Below, piece after piece: positions 9,057-17,762 of a stretch of 64,000 nt of DNA. The stretch covers positions 54,465 through 118,464 of the forward strand of contig JAFQIG010000013.1 of the NCBI GenBank assembly GCA_017397655.1, in the 5' to 3' direction. Positions within the stretch are counted from its first letter, which is position 1; every line of letters begins with the position of its first letter. The notes beneath the pieces are model-generated. The model saw only the letters and a program-made list of their open reading frames with translations, was not told the origin of the DNA and made no database searches. Origin of the DNA: Clostridia bacterium. Its GTDB lineage: Bacteria; Bacillota; Clostridia; Oscillospirales; Acutalibacteraceae. Made by a program: the position numbers and the translations under genes.

Positions 9057-10400
9057 ATGTTTGAAAACAAAACCGAAAAGCAGGCACGTGAAGAAATTCT
9101 CATAAGCGTAAAGGAATACTGTGAAAAATTTCATAATGTGCACAAGGATTTTGCAGACGGTGACAGAATCCCGTATGCGTCAAGAGTTTACGACAGCGCA
9201 GAGATGGTGAATCTTGCCGACAGTATGCTTGATTTCTGGCTGACTGCAGGCAGATATGCCGACGAGTTTGAAGCAAAGCTTTCACAGTATCTCGGAGTAC
9301 GCTATTGTGCGCTTGTCAATTCGGGATCTTCTGCCAATTTATTGGCTTTTTATGCATTGACATCTCCGCTTCTCGGTGACAGAGCAATCAGAAGAGGCGA
9401 CGAGGTTATTACCGTTGCGGCAGGCTTTCCCACGACGGTTGCGCCGATTATCCAGTACGGTGCAGTACCTGTTTTTGTTGATGTCAGTCTGCCGGGCTGC
9501 AACATTGATATAAACGAAATGTATAAAGCGTTGTCCCATAAAACACGTGCAGTTATGCTTGCACATACACTCGGCAATCCCTTTGATCTTGAAAAAGTCA
9601 GAGACTTCTGCAAAAAGAACGATCTCTGGCTTGTCGAGGATAACTGTGATGCCCTGGGCAGCGAGTACTTCATTGACGGTGAGTACAAAAAGACGGGAAC
9701 AGTCGGTGATATCGGCACATCAAGCTTTTATCCGCCTCACCATATGACAATGGGCGAGGGCGGTGCCGTGTATACCGACAATCCGCTTTTGTCAAAGATC
9801 ATCCGTTCAATGCGTGACTGGGGACGTGACTGCGTATGTCCGTCAGGCTGTGACAACATCTGCGGTCATCGCTTCGACAGACAGTACGGCTCGCTTCCTC
9901 TCGGTTATGACCATAAGTACGTTTATTCTCATTTCGGATTCAACCTCAAGGCTACCGAGATGCAGGCGGCTATAGGCTGTGCCCAGCTTGAGAAGCTTCC
10001 GTCATTCGTCGGAAAAAGACGTGAGAATTTTGAATATCTGTCAAAGGCTTTAAGCGATCTTTCCGATAAGCTTATTCTGCCGACAGCAACCGAAAATTCT
10101 TTGCCGAGCTGGTTCGGTTTTATTATGACCTGCAAGGACGGTACTGACAGAAACGCTCTTGTGCGTACTGTCGAAGAACACGGTATACAGACACGTATGC
10201 TGTTTGCAGGTAACATCATCCGTCATCCGTGCTTTGACAGCATCCGTGATGACAAAGAGGCTTACAGAGTTGTCGGTGATCTTAAAAATACCGACCTTAT
10301 TATGAATAACAGCTTCTGGATCGGGGTTTATCCCGGTATGACCCGTCAGAAGCTTGATTATATGATAAAAGTTATCAGGAACGCCCTTGGAAAGGAATAA
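9057..10400 (+). CDS. rfbH: CDP-4-keto-6-deoxy-D-glucose 3-dehydrase
   Basis: A 447-residue DegT/DnrJ/EryC1-fold enzyme. The usual PLP-binding lysine is replaced by histidine in the sequence F-Y-P-P-H-H-M-T-M-G-E-G-G (His228/229), the hallmark of the 3-dehydrase that uses PMP and a [2Fe-2S] cluster instead of transaminating. The cluster cysteines are visible in C-V-C-P-S-G-C-D-N-I-C-G-H-R-F. The product is the 3,6-dideoxy-4-keto sugar after reduction by a partner reductase. No RfbI-type ferredoxin reductase is encoded nearby, so an electron donor must come from elsewhere. It starts 2 nt after the rfbG stop. Confidence 0.95.
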   Translation: MFENKTEKQAREEILISVKEYCEKFHNVHKDFADGDRIPYASRVYDSAEMVNLADSMLDFWLTAGRYADEFEAKLSQYLGVRYCALVNSGSSANLLAFYALTSPLLGDRAIRRGDEVITVAAGFPTTVAPIIQYGAVPVFVDVSLPGCNIDINEMYKALSHKTRAVMLAHTLGNPFDLEKVRDFCKKNDLWLVEDNCDALGSEYFIDGEYKKTGTVGDIGTSSFYPPHHMTMGEGGAVYTDNPLLSKIIRSMRDWGRDCVCPSGCDNICGHRFDRQYGSLPLGYDHKYVYSHFGFNLKATEMQAAIGCAQLEKLPSFVGKRRENFEYLSKALSDLSDKLILPTATENSLPSWFGFIMTCKDGTDRNALVRTVEEHGIQTRMLFAGNIIRHPCFDSIRDDKEAYRVVGDLKNTDLIMNNSFWIGVYPGMTRQKLDYMIKVIRNALGKE

Positions 10401-10407
10401 TCTTTTG

Positions 10408-12216
10408 ATGAAAGTCAGAGTTGCGGACTATATTGCAGATTTTCTGAGCAGTAACGGCATTACCGATGTATTTACCGTTACGGGCGGCGGAGCTATGCAC
10501 CTTAACGATGCTTTGGGACATCATAAGGGGCTTCGCTGTACCTACAATCATCACGAGCAGGCGTGCGCCATAGCAGGCGAAAGCTATGCAAGGATTCATA
10601 ACCGCATACCTCTTGTATGCGTTACGACGGGTCCGGGCGGTACAAACGCCATGACGGGTGTAGTCGGTGCATATCTTGATTCGATACCGATGATTGTGAT
10701 TTCGGGTCAGGTTCGTTACGATACAACGGCACGAAGCACGGGACTTTCCATACGTGCTATGGGCGATCAGGAATTTGACATCTGCAAAGCGGCTCAGGCA
10801 ATGACAAAGTATTGCGAGATGGTGACAGATCCTGCGATGATCCGTTACTGTCTGCAAAAAGCACTCTTCATTGCACAAAACGGACGTCCGGGTCCCGTGT
10901 GGCTCGACATTCCGCTTAACGTTCAGGGTGCGTATATCGAAACGGATTCTCTTTTGTCATACAATACAAAAGAGTATTCGGACACGTTGCCCGACGAAGT
11001 ATCGGACAGCTGTCTTGACGAGATTATTGATAGAATAAACAATGCAAAAAGACCTGTTCTTAACATCGGTAACGGTGTCAGGATAGCAGGTGCACATAAA
11101 GAGCTTTGCGAAGTTATCGAAAAGCTTTCGATCCCCGTTGTGACGGGCTGGAACAGCATTGATGCCATATATGACGAGCATCCTCTTTATACGGGAAGAG
11201 CAGGTATAATGGGTGACCGTGCAGGCAACTTTGCCGTACAGAACAGCGATTTTTTACTGTCGGTAGGCAGCAGACTCAGCATCCGACAGGTAGGATACAA
11301 CTATAAAACGTGGGCACGTGAGGCATTTACGGCAGTAGTTGACATTGACAGCGAAGAGCTTAAAAAGCCGACACTTCACGTAGATATGCCGATTCACTGT
11401 GATGCAAAGGTGTTCCTTCAAAAGCTTCTTAAAAGGCTTGACGGCAAAAAGTTACCCGATAAAAAGGAATGGCAGAGTATCTGCAGAAAATGGAAAGAAA
11501 AATATCCCGTTGTATTGCCGAAGCATTACGAAGAGGGTGACGGAGCAAACGTTTATTGCTTTATAAAAGAGCTTAGCCGACGCTTGCCCGAGGGCAGAGT
11601 TACGGTTGTGGGTAACGGCTCTGCATGTGTTGTCGGAAGTCACGCTTACGTAATCAAAAAGGATCAGCGATTTATCATAAATTCAGCCATAGCATCTATG
11701 GGATACGATCTTCCTGCAGCGATAGGAGCCTGTATAGCGAATGACAGACAGGAAACCGTTTGTGTTACGGGAGACGGCAGTATCCAGATGAATCTTCAGG
11801 AATTGCAGACGATTCTGACCAACAGACTGCCGATAAAGATTTTTATAATCAACAACGGCGGATATCATTCGATAAGGCAGACGCAGAAAAACTTTTTCGG
11901 TGAGCCTCTTGTAGGTATCGGTGAGGACAGCGGTGACCTGTCTTTTCCGAGTATGAAAAAGCTGTCTTTTGCATACGGTTATCCGTATTATGAGATACAT
12001 TCGAACTCGGATATGGAAAAGCTTGACGGAATTCTTTCGCAAAGCGGAAGTCTTATCTGTGAGGTTTTTGTCACAAGAGATCAGAACTTTGAACCGAAAT
12101 CCGCAACAAAACGGCTTGATGACGGAACACTTGTATCGGCACCGCTTGAAGATCTTGCACCGTTTTTGCCGAAAGCGGAGCTTTTAAGCAATATGTACAT
12201 TGATCCTGTCGAGTGA
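10408..12216 (+). CDS. Thiamine-pyrophosphate enzyme, acetolactate-synthase-like, probable YerE-type sugar acetyl transfer
   Basis: A 602-residue protein with the three-domain layout of acetolactate synthase: N-terminal TPP pyrimidine-binding domain with the activating glutamate (Glu50 in N-H-H-E-Q-A), a central domain, and a C-terminal TPP domain with G-D-G-S-I-Q near 456 followed by I-I-N-N. Directly after rfbH it most resembles, by context, YerE of Yersinia, which adds a two-carbon unit from pyruvate to C4 of the CDP-4-keto-3,6-dideoxyhexose. That role is inferred from position. A biosynthetic acetolactate synthase is less likely because no small subunit or ilv genes are near. Start ATG 10408 has RBS aaagga; a TTG farther upstream overlaps rfbH. 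Confidence 0.85.
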   Translation: MKVRVADYIADFLSSNGITDVFTVTGGGAMHLNDALGHHKGLRCTYNHHEQACAIAGESYARIHNRIPLVCVTTGPGGTNAMTGVVGAYLDSIPMIVISGQVRYDTTARSTGLSIRAMGDQEFDICKAAQAMTKYCEMVTDPAMIRYCLQKALFIAQNGRPGPVWLDIPLNVQGAYIETDSLLSYNTKEYSDTLPDEVSDSCLDEIIDRINNAKRPVLNIGNGVRIAGAHKELCEVIEKLSIPVVTGWNSIDAIYDEHPLYTGRAGIMGDRAGNFAVQNSDFLLSVGSRLSIRQVGYNYKTWAREAFTAVVDIDSEELKKPTLHVDMPIHCDAKVFLQKLLKRLDGKKLPDKKEWQSICRKWKEKYPVVLPKHYEEGDGANVYCFIKELSRRLPEGRVTVVGNGSACVVGSHAYVIKKDQRFIINSAIASMGYDLPAAIGACIANDRQETVCVTGDGSIQMNLQELQTILTNRLPIKIFIINNGGYHSIRQTQKNFFGEPLVGIGEDSGDLSFPSMKKLSFAYGYPYYEIHSNSDMEKLDGILSQSGSLICEVFVTRDQNFEPKSATKRLDDGTLVSAPLEDLAPFLPKAELLSNMYIDPVE

Positions 12217-12236
12217 GAATTCAAAGAGGTTGACCG

Positions 12237-13151
12237 ATGAAAAAGTATTTGATAACAGGTGCAGGCGGTATGATCGGAACAGCGCTGACAGAACAGCTTT
12301 TGTCCGAAGGCGCTTTTGTTACTGCACTTTTACGGCACGGCAGCAACGGACTGTCGCATATAAAGGATAAAAATCTGACGGTTGAGTATTGCGATTTATC
12401 TCAGATAGAAAACTTCACCTCCGACATACGGTACGATGTGTTTTTTCATCTCGGATGGGCATCCACCTTCGGAGAAGAGCGGAACGACACATTGACGCAG
12501 GTAAAGAATATTGAGTATTCGTTGCGTGCGGCAGAGCTTGCAAAAAGAGTCGGATGTTCCGTTTTTGTATCTGCGGGATCGCAGGCGGAATACGGTATAA
12601 AGAGCGAGCCTCTTGACAGCAGAACGGCTACAGATCCGTTCAGCGGATACGGCATTGCAAAATACGCATCGGGCAAGCTTTTAAGTATTATGTGCAGGCA
12701 GAACGGAATCCGTCACTGTCATGCAAGGATACTGAGCGTTTACGGTGAGCGTGACCGTGACGCAACACTTATCAGCACTTGCGTTGATATGATGCTGAGG
12801 GGTGAATCGCCCTCTCTCACGGGATGCGAGCAGATGTGGGATTATATATACAGCGGTGATGCGGCAAAAGCACTGAGCCTTATTGCAGAAAAGGGAAAAG
12901 ACGGTGCTGTTTACTGTGTCGGCAGCGGAACGTGCAGACCGCTTAAGGAATATGTGGAAGCAATCAGAAAAGAAACAGGCTTTACGGGGGATATCGGATA
13001 CTTTAAAAAGCCGTATTCCGACAGACAGGTTATGTATCTTTGTGCAGATATAAAAGAGCTCTCGGACGATACGGGCTTTGTGCCGACGGTATCTTTTGAA
13101 GAGGGCATAAAAAGAACGGTCGAATTCAGAAAAGACAGGTGTAAAGAATGA
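12237..13151 (+). CDS. NAD-dependent epimerase/dehydratase family protein, probable sugar ketone reductase
   Basis: A 304-residue extended SDR with Rossmann motif T-G-A-G-G-M-I-G near residue 7, a catalytic serine region V-S-A-G-S-Q-A-E-Y-G and Y-G-I-A-K as the Y-x3-K pair. It follows the TPP enzyme by 20 nt and overlaps nadE by 4 nt. In the yersiniose pathway the branched acetyl sugar made by YerE is reduced by YerF, and this gene is the obvious candidate for that step. An epimerase or a 4-ketoreductase giving a plain dideoxyhexose is equally compatible with the sequence alone. Confidence 0.85.
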   Translation: MKKYLITGAGGMIGTALTEQLLSEGAFVTALLRHGSNGLSHIKDKNLTVEYCDLSQIENFTSDIRYDVFFHLGWASTFGEERNDTLTQVKNIEYSLRAAELAKRVGCSVFVSAGSQAEYGIKSEPLDSRTATDPFSGYGIAKYASGKLLSIMCRQNGIRHCHARILSVYGERDRDATLISTCVDMMLRGESPSLTGCEQMWDYIYSGDAAKALSLIAEKGKDGAVYCVGSGTCRPLKEYVEAIRKETGFTGDIGYFKKPYSDRQVMYLCADIKELSDDTGFVPTVSFEEGIKRTVEFRKDRCKE

Positions 13152-13885
13152 GAGACTACAAAAAAGAGACGGAGCTGAGAGTCAGCTTCATAAGAAAGAC
13201 TCTGGAAGAGAGCCACGCCAAGGGAATCGTATTCGGCAACAGCGGCGGCAAGGATTGTGCGCTTGTCGGAATACTTTGTAAGATGGCGTGTGACAATACG
13301 GTTTCGATAATGCTTCCGTGCCAGTCGAAGCAGAATTTCGGCAGAGATATGGACGATGCAAAAGCACTTACCGAAAAATTCGGAATTGAATCAAAGGTTA
13401 TAGATTTGTCAAAGCTGAAGGAGCTGATGACCGAGGCGGTAGGCTCCGTGACCGAGCTTAACAACAGCGCAATAACCAATATAGCTCCGAGACTTCGCAT
13501 GACGGCGCTGTATACCTACGGAGCCGCAAACTCCATGCTTGTTGCGGGAACGGGCAACCGTAGCGAAAGATATATGGGTTACTTTACAAAATGGGGTGAC
13601 GGTGCATTTGACTTTAATCCTATTTCCGATCTGACGGTAGGAGAGGTTTACGAATTTCTTGAATTTCTGGAAGCACCGAGATCAATCATTGATAAAGCAC
13701 CGTCGGCAGGACTTTTTGAGGGACAGACCGACGAAAAAGAAATGGGCGTAACGTATGCGGCGGTTGACAGATACATTCTGACAGGCGAAGCGGATGAAGA
13801 GGATAAAAAGATAATCGAGCGTTACTACAATGTAAGCAGACATAAGCGCCGTTTACCGACGGTTTACAAGGATATGGGAGATTAA
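13148..13885 (+). CDS. nadE: NAD(+) synthase (ammonia-dependent type)
   Basis: A 245-residue NadE without a glutaminase domain. It should make NAD+ from deamido-NAD+, ATP and ammonia. The PP-loop reads G-N-S-G-G-K-D-C, where most family members have S-G-G-x-D-S, so the last serine is cysteine. Other family marks are present: G-T-G-N-R-S-E-R-Y-M-G-Y-F-T-K-W-G-D-G and N-P-I-S-D-L-T. It overlaps the upstream reductase (ATGA). Placement within the sugar locus could be chance, or could support NAD use by Ugd, RfbG and the reductase. Other N-type ATP pyrophosphatases are less likely. Confidence 0.88.
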   Translation: MRDYKKETELRVSFIRKTLEESHAKGIVFGNSGGKDCALVGILCKMACDNTVSIMLPCQSKQNFGRDMDDAKALTEKFGIESKVIDLSKLKELMTEAVGSVTELNNSAITNIAPRLRMTALYTYGAANSMLVAGTGNRSERYMGYFTKWGDGAFDFNPISDLTVGEVYEFLEFLEAPRSIIDKAPSAGLFEGQTDEKEMGVTYAAVDRYILTGEADEEDKKIIERYYNVSRHKRRLPTVYKDMGD

Positions 13886-13906
13886 AAGGGAAGGAAGGTC
13901 AGCACA

Positions 13907-15307
13907 ATGACAAAATTTATGGATGAGAATTTTCTTCTCACAACCGAGACAGCAAGAATTCTTTTTAAGGAAGCAGACAAGATGCCTATTTTTGACTGGC
14001 ACTGTCATCTGTCACCGAAAGAGATTTACGAAAACAAGGAGCCTGACAACATAGCACAGCTGTGGCTTTCAGGCGATCACTACAAGTGGCGTGCAATGAG
14101 ATCGTACGGCATTGACGAAAAGTACATTACGGGCGATTCGACGGACTATGAAAAGTTTGAAGCCTTTGCAAAGGCGATGCCGTATCTTATCGGCAATCCG
14201 TTGTATCATTGGACACATCTTGAGCTTCAGCGTTATTTCGGCATATATGAAACATTGTCGGAAAAGACTGCAAAGAGCATCTGGGAAAAGGCTAACGAAA
14301 AGATCAGAGCAGGCGGATTCACACCGAGAGAGCTTATCGAAAAATCAAACGTAAAGTGCGTCTGCACAACGGATGATCCTGCCGACACGCTGGAATATCA
14401 CGAGCTTATCAGAAAAGAAAACTTTTCGTGCAAGATATTGCCTGCATTCAGACCCGACAAGGCACTCAACATCGAGCTTGCGGGCTTTTTGCCGTGGCTT
14501 CATCAGCTTGAAGCAACAGCAGGCGAGGTCATCGACAGCTTTGCGGCACTCAAGGCAGTTCTCAAGGACAGAATCAGATTCTTTGAGGAAATGGGATGCA
14601 GAGCAAGCGATCAGGCTTTCTCATACGTACCGTTTGAACCGTCGGATGACATCGAGCTGGAGCTTATCTTCTCAAAGGCAATTGCAGGCGAAAAGCTCAG
14701 TCAGACGGAAATTGACAAATACAGAACGGCACTTATGCAGTTCCTTGCAGGCGAGTATGCAAAGCTCGGCTGGGCGATGGAGCTTCATATGGGTCCGATG
14801 AGAAATAACAATACAAAGATGTTCAAGGCGATAGGACCCGATACGGGATTTGATTCTATCGGTGACGATCAGATCGCCTTTAAGCTTTCCAGATTCCTTG
14901 ACAGTATGGCAGAAAAGGATCTTCTGCCCAAAACAGTTCTGTTCACACTCAATCCCAAGGACAATTACGTTCTCGGTTCGATGCTCGGCAACTTCCAGTC
15001 AAGCGAAACAGGCAGCAAGATCCAGTTCGGATCAGGCTGGTGGTTCAACGATAACATCGACGGTATGACAGAACAGATGAAGGCTCTCGGCAATCTCGGA
15101 TGTCTCGGCAAGTTTGTCGGAATGGTTACCGATTCACGTTCCTTCCTGTCATATCCCCGACACGAGTATTTCCGCAGAATCCTTTGCAAGCTGATCGGCG
15201 AGCTTGTCGAGGGCGGACAGTATCCTTTCGATGAGGAAACACTTACAAAGATCGTTTGTGACATCTCCTTCAACAATTCGGCAGAATACTTCGGTCTGGA
15301 GTGCTGA
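13907..15307 (+). CDS. uxaC: Uronate (glucuronate/galacturonate) isomerase
   Basis: A 466-residue member of the amidohydrolase-fold uronate isomerases. It converts D-glucuronate to fructuronate or D-galacturonate to tagaturonate in sugar-acid catabolism. Visible family marks include F-D-W-H-C-H-L-S-P near residue 25 with metal-binding histidines, and G-S-G-W-W-F-N-D near 370 and D-S-R-S-F-L-S-Y-P-R-H-E-Y-F-R-R near the C-terminus. Length matches UxaC. No uxaB, uxuA or kdg genes accompany it here, so the rest of the pathway must lie elsewhere. RBS gggaagg precedes ATG 13907. Confidence 0.95.
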   Translation: MTKFMDENFLLTTETARILFKEADKMPIFDWHCHLSPKEIYENKEPDNIAQLWLSGDHYKWRAMRSYGIDEKYITGDSTDYEKFEAFAKAMPYLIGNPLYHWTHLELQRYFGIYETLSEKTAKSIWEKANEKIRAGGFTPRELIEKSNVKCVCTTDDPADTLEYHELIRKENFSCKILPAFRPDKALNIELAGFLPWLHQLEATAGEVIDSFAALKAVLKDRIRFFEEMGCRASDQAFSYVPFEPSDDIELELIFSKAIAGEKLSQTEIDKYRTALMQFLAGEYAKLGWAMELHMGPMRNNNTKMFKAIGPDTGFDSIGDDQIAFKLSRFLDSMAEKDLLPKTVLFTLNPKDNYVLGSMLGNFQSSETGSKIQFGSGWWFNDNIDGMTEQMKALGNLGCLGKFVGMVTDSRSFLSYPRHEYFRRILCKLIGELVEGGQYPFDEETLTKIVCDISFNNSAEYFGLEC

Positions 15308-15309
15308 CT

Positions 15310-15708
15310 GTGCAGAACATAGAAAATAATATTTTTTACTTCACCAAAACGCACGAGTGGGTCAGATTTACGGATAACGGAACGGCATTTGTCGGAGTGA
15401 CCGAATATCTGACCGAAAAGAAAAAGACGGCATCGTTTATCAATCTTTGTGACGAGGGCGATTATCTTAACGCAGGCGACACGGCAGGCGATATCGAGTA
15501 TTCAAAGGGTATTGCCGACATATACTCGCCTGTTTCGGGAACGGTCGAAAGAGTAAACGATGATGTGTTGAATCATCCGGAAAAGATAGGCTTTGATCCG
15601 TACGGCAGCTGGCTTATAGAGCTTTCGGAACCGATGATAAGACGCCGTCTGCTGACCGAAAAAGAATATAAAGAATATATTGACTGTGAGGAACAGTTTG
15701 ATGATTAA
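15310..15708 (+). CDS. GcvH-like lipoyl-domain protein
   Basis: A 132-residue protein with the fold and motifs of the glycine cleavage H protein: T-K-T-H-E-W-V-R-F near the start, then E-Y-S-K-G-I-A-D-I-Y-S-P-V-S-G with Lys66 as the lipoylation site. No gcvT, gcvP or lipoate ligase gene is nearby. It sits between uxaC and a fucosidase and overlaps the fucosidase by 8 nt. I chose GTG 15310, eight bases after ctggag; GTG 15301 overlaps uxaC and has no RBS. It may serve as the only H protein of the cell or as a non-glycine lipoyl carrier, such as those that relay lipoate between enzymes. Confidence 0.85.
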   Translation: MQNIENNIFYFTKTHEWVRFTDNGTAFVGVTEYLTEKKKTASFINLCDEGDYLNAGDTAGDIEYSKGIADIYSPVSGTVERVNDDVLNHPEKIGFDPYGSWLIELSEPMIRRRLLTEKEYKEYIDCEEQFDD

Positions 15709-17101
15709 AGAAGAAATTCTGAAAAAGGCACAGGAAGTGGTACCGTCAAAGCGACAACTGCTTTGGCAGGAAACAGGCTTTTACGGACTTTACAGCTTCG
15801 GTATGAATACCTTTACCGATTCCGAGTTCGGAAGCGGCGGCGAAAGTCCCGAGCTTTTTGATCCCGAAGACCTCAATGTCCGACTCTGGGCAAAGGCTGC
15901 AAAGATGGCAGAGATGAAAGGTGTTCTGCTGACCGTAAAGCACTATGACGGATTTTGCCTGTGGCCGAGCGAATATACAAACCATTCGGTAAAAAACAGT
16001 CCTTGGAAAAACGGCGAGGGCGACCTTGTAAAAGAGCTGTCGGATGCGTGCCGTGAAAACGGATTGAAGTTCGGAATTTTTATCTCACTTTGGGATAAGC
16101 ACGATCTTCGTTACGGCACGGGCGAAGAGTACGATAAGTTTTTCAAAAATCAACTTCGTGAGCTTCTTACAAATTACGGAGATATCTTTATGGTGTGGCT
16201 TGACAACACCTGTGTGCCGGGCAAAAAGGGCAGACGTCAGTCGCACGATATGGAGGGGATTTACGCTCTTATCAGGGAGCTGCAGCCCGATGCGGTAATA
16301 GGCGGAGCAGGACCCGATGTCAGATTTTCGGGCAACTATGTCGGCGTATGCCGTAAGGCGGAATGGAGTGTTGTTCCGTATTATTATGCACCCGGAGCCA
16401 TGCAGAAGGATGATGTAAAACCACCGAGAAAGGTAAGCTTTACCGATCTTGATCTGGGTTCGCGCAAAAAGATCAGAAAGGGTCACAGGCTTATATGGTT
16501 CCCGTCAGAGACCGTTATGCCGATGCGAAAAAGCTGGTTTTATCACGAATATGAAATGTATGACGCAAAACCGTTGTCAAAGATAGTGGATACGTGGTAT
16601 AATACCGTCGGAGGCAATTCCTGCTTTATGCTCGGAATCAGTCCCGACAAAAACGGCAAGATCCCGCCGCAGGATGCCGAAACATTACTTTCGGTCGGAG
16701 CACAGCTTCAGATCGACTTCAACGAGGATCTGGCACTTGATTCTCTGATGTCGGCATCGTCAAGCGAAAAGGGATGCGGACCCGAAAACGTACTTCTGGC
16801 TGACAGGGATCTTTATTGGAAGTCGTCAGCGGATGATGAAAACCCGTGGATAATGATAGACCTGACGGATGATTATGATATCGACAAGGTTGTCATTACC
16901 GAGCATATCAGAACAGGTCAGCACGTAGAAGAGTTTACGCTGTACGGTATGGTGAACGATGAGTGGCAGAAGCTGTCCGAGGGTACGGTTATCGGATACA
17001 AACGAATTTGCCGTTTTCCCGAGGTCAGGGTGCAGTATATGAAGCTCGTTATAGAAAAATCAAGAGGCCCCGTCTCTATTGAAAGGCTGGAGGCATACTG
17101 A
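15701..17101 (+). CDS. Alpha-L-fucosidase, GH29, with C-terminal discoidin-like domain
   Basis: A 466-residue enzyme without a signal peptide, so it acts on imported fucosylated oligosaccharides. The GH29 barrel shows K-H-Y-D-G-F-C-L-W-P-S and the nucleophile aspartate in V-W-L-D-N (Asp168). The last third, from about residue 345, looks like an F5/8 type C carbohydrate-binding domain (S-A-D-D-E-N-P-W-I-M-I-D-L). Such short cytoplasmic forms are often alpha-1,3/4-fucosidases (GH29-B). ATG 15701 overlaps the GcvH-like gene and has gagga upstream. No transporter for its substrate lies within the window. Confidence 0.92.
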   Translation: MIKEEILKKAQEVVPSKRQLLWQETGFYGLYSFGMNTFTDSEFGSGGESPELFDPEDLNVRLWAKAAKMAEMKGVLLTVKHYDGFCLWPSEYTNHSVKNSPWKNGEGDLVKELSDACRENGLKFGIFISLWDKHDLRYGTGEEYDKFFKNQLRELLTNYGDIFMVWLDNTCVPGKKGRRQSHDMEGIYALIRELQPDAVIGGAGPDVRFSGNYVGVCRKAEWSVVPYYYAPGAMQKDDVKPPRKVSFTDLDLGSRKKIRKGHRLIWFPSETVMPMRKSWFYHEYEMYDAKPLSKIVDTWYNTVGGNSCFMLGISPDKNGKIPPQDAETLLSVGAQLQIDFNEDLALDSLMSASSSEKGCGPENVLLADRDLYWKSSADDENPWIMIDLTDDYDIDKVVITEHIRTGQHVEEFTLYGMVNDEWQKLSEGTVIGYKRICRFPEVRVQYMKLVIEKSRGPVSIERLEAY

Positions 17102-17102
17102 T

Positions 17103-17762
17103 TTGAAAATACTGTACGAGGACGAATATATAATTGTGTGCATAAAGCCTTCGGGAGTTGTTTCGGAAGACAACGGTAAAGAGGACTGTATGCCGCATCT
17201 TATAAGGCAGTACGCTGACGGTGAGATAGCTGTTATCCACCGACTTGATAAAAATGTCGCAGGAGTAATGGTGTATTCCAAAAACGCTTCTACGGCAGGC
17301 AAGCTTACGGAATCGTTTCGTGACAGCGGCGAAAAGATATATCTGACGGTAGTATCGGGTAATCCCGATGACTGCGGCGAGCTTAACGATCTTTTGTTTC
17401 ACGATTCAAAGGTGAACAAAACCTATGTTGTAAAGCGTGAAAGAAAGGGTGTCCGCAAGGCGGCGCTTCAGTACGAGAAACTCGGTACAGTCGAATGTGA
17501 TGACGACTGCATATCTCTTTTGAGGGTAAAGCTTCTGACAGGACGCACGCATCAGATCAGAGCACAGTTTTCGTCACGTAAAATGCCGGTTGCAGGTGAT
17601 GCACGCTACGGCAGCAGGATCAAATGTCCTACGGCATTATGGTCTTACAGCTTAAGCTTTGTGCATCCCGTAACAGGTGAAAGGATGAGCTTTTCACAGC
17701 TTCCCGATAAGGTTTTTCCGTTCAGCAAATTTGATGTAATTGTAAAGGAGACAGAATTATGA
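17103..17762 (+). CDS. RluA-family pseudouridine synthase
   Basis: A compact 219-residue member of the RluA family, lacking an S4 RNA-binding domain. The catalytic aspartate is Asp49 in H-R-L-D-K-N-V-A-G-V, and R-T-H-Q-I-R-A-Q-F is the second family motif. It isomerises a uridine in rRNA or tRNA; the target cannot be predicted. The start is TTG 17103, nine bases after ctggagg; there is no ATG with an RBS. Its stop overlaps the following hydrolase by 4 nt, so the pair is translationally coupled. Confidence 0.9.
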   Translation: MKILYEDEYIIVCIKPSGVVSEDNGKEDCMPHLIRQYADGEIAVIHRLDKNVAGVMVYSKNASTAGKLTESFRDSGEKIYLTVVSGNPDDCGELNDLLFHDSKVNKTYVVKRERKGVRKAALQYEKLGTVECDDDCISLLRVKLLTGRTHQIRAQFSSRKMPVAGDARYGSRIKCPTALWSYSLSFVHPVTGERMSFSQLPDKVFPFSKFDVIVKETEL

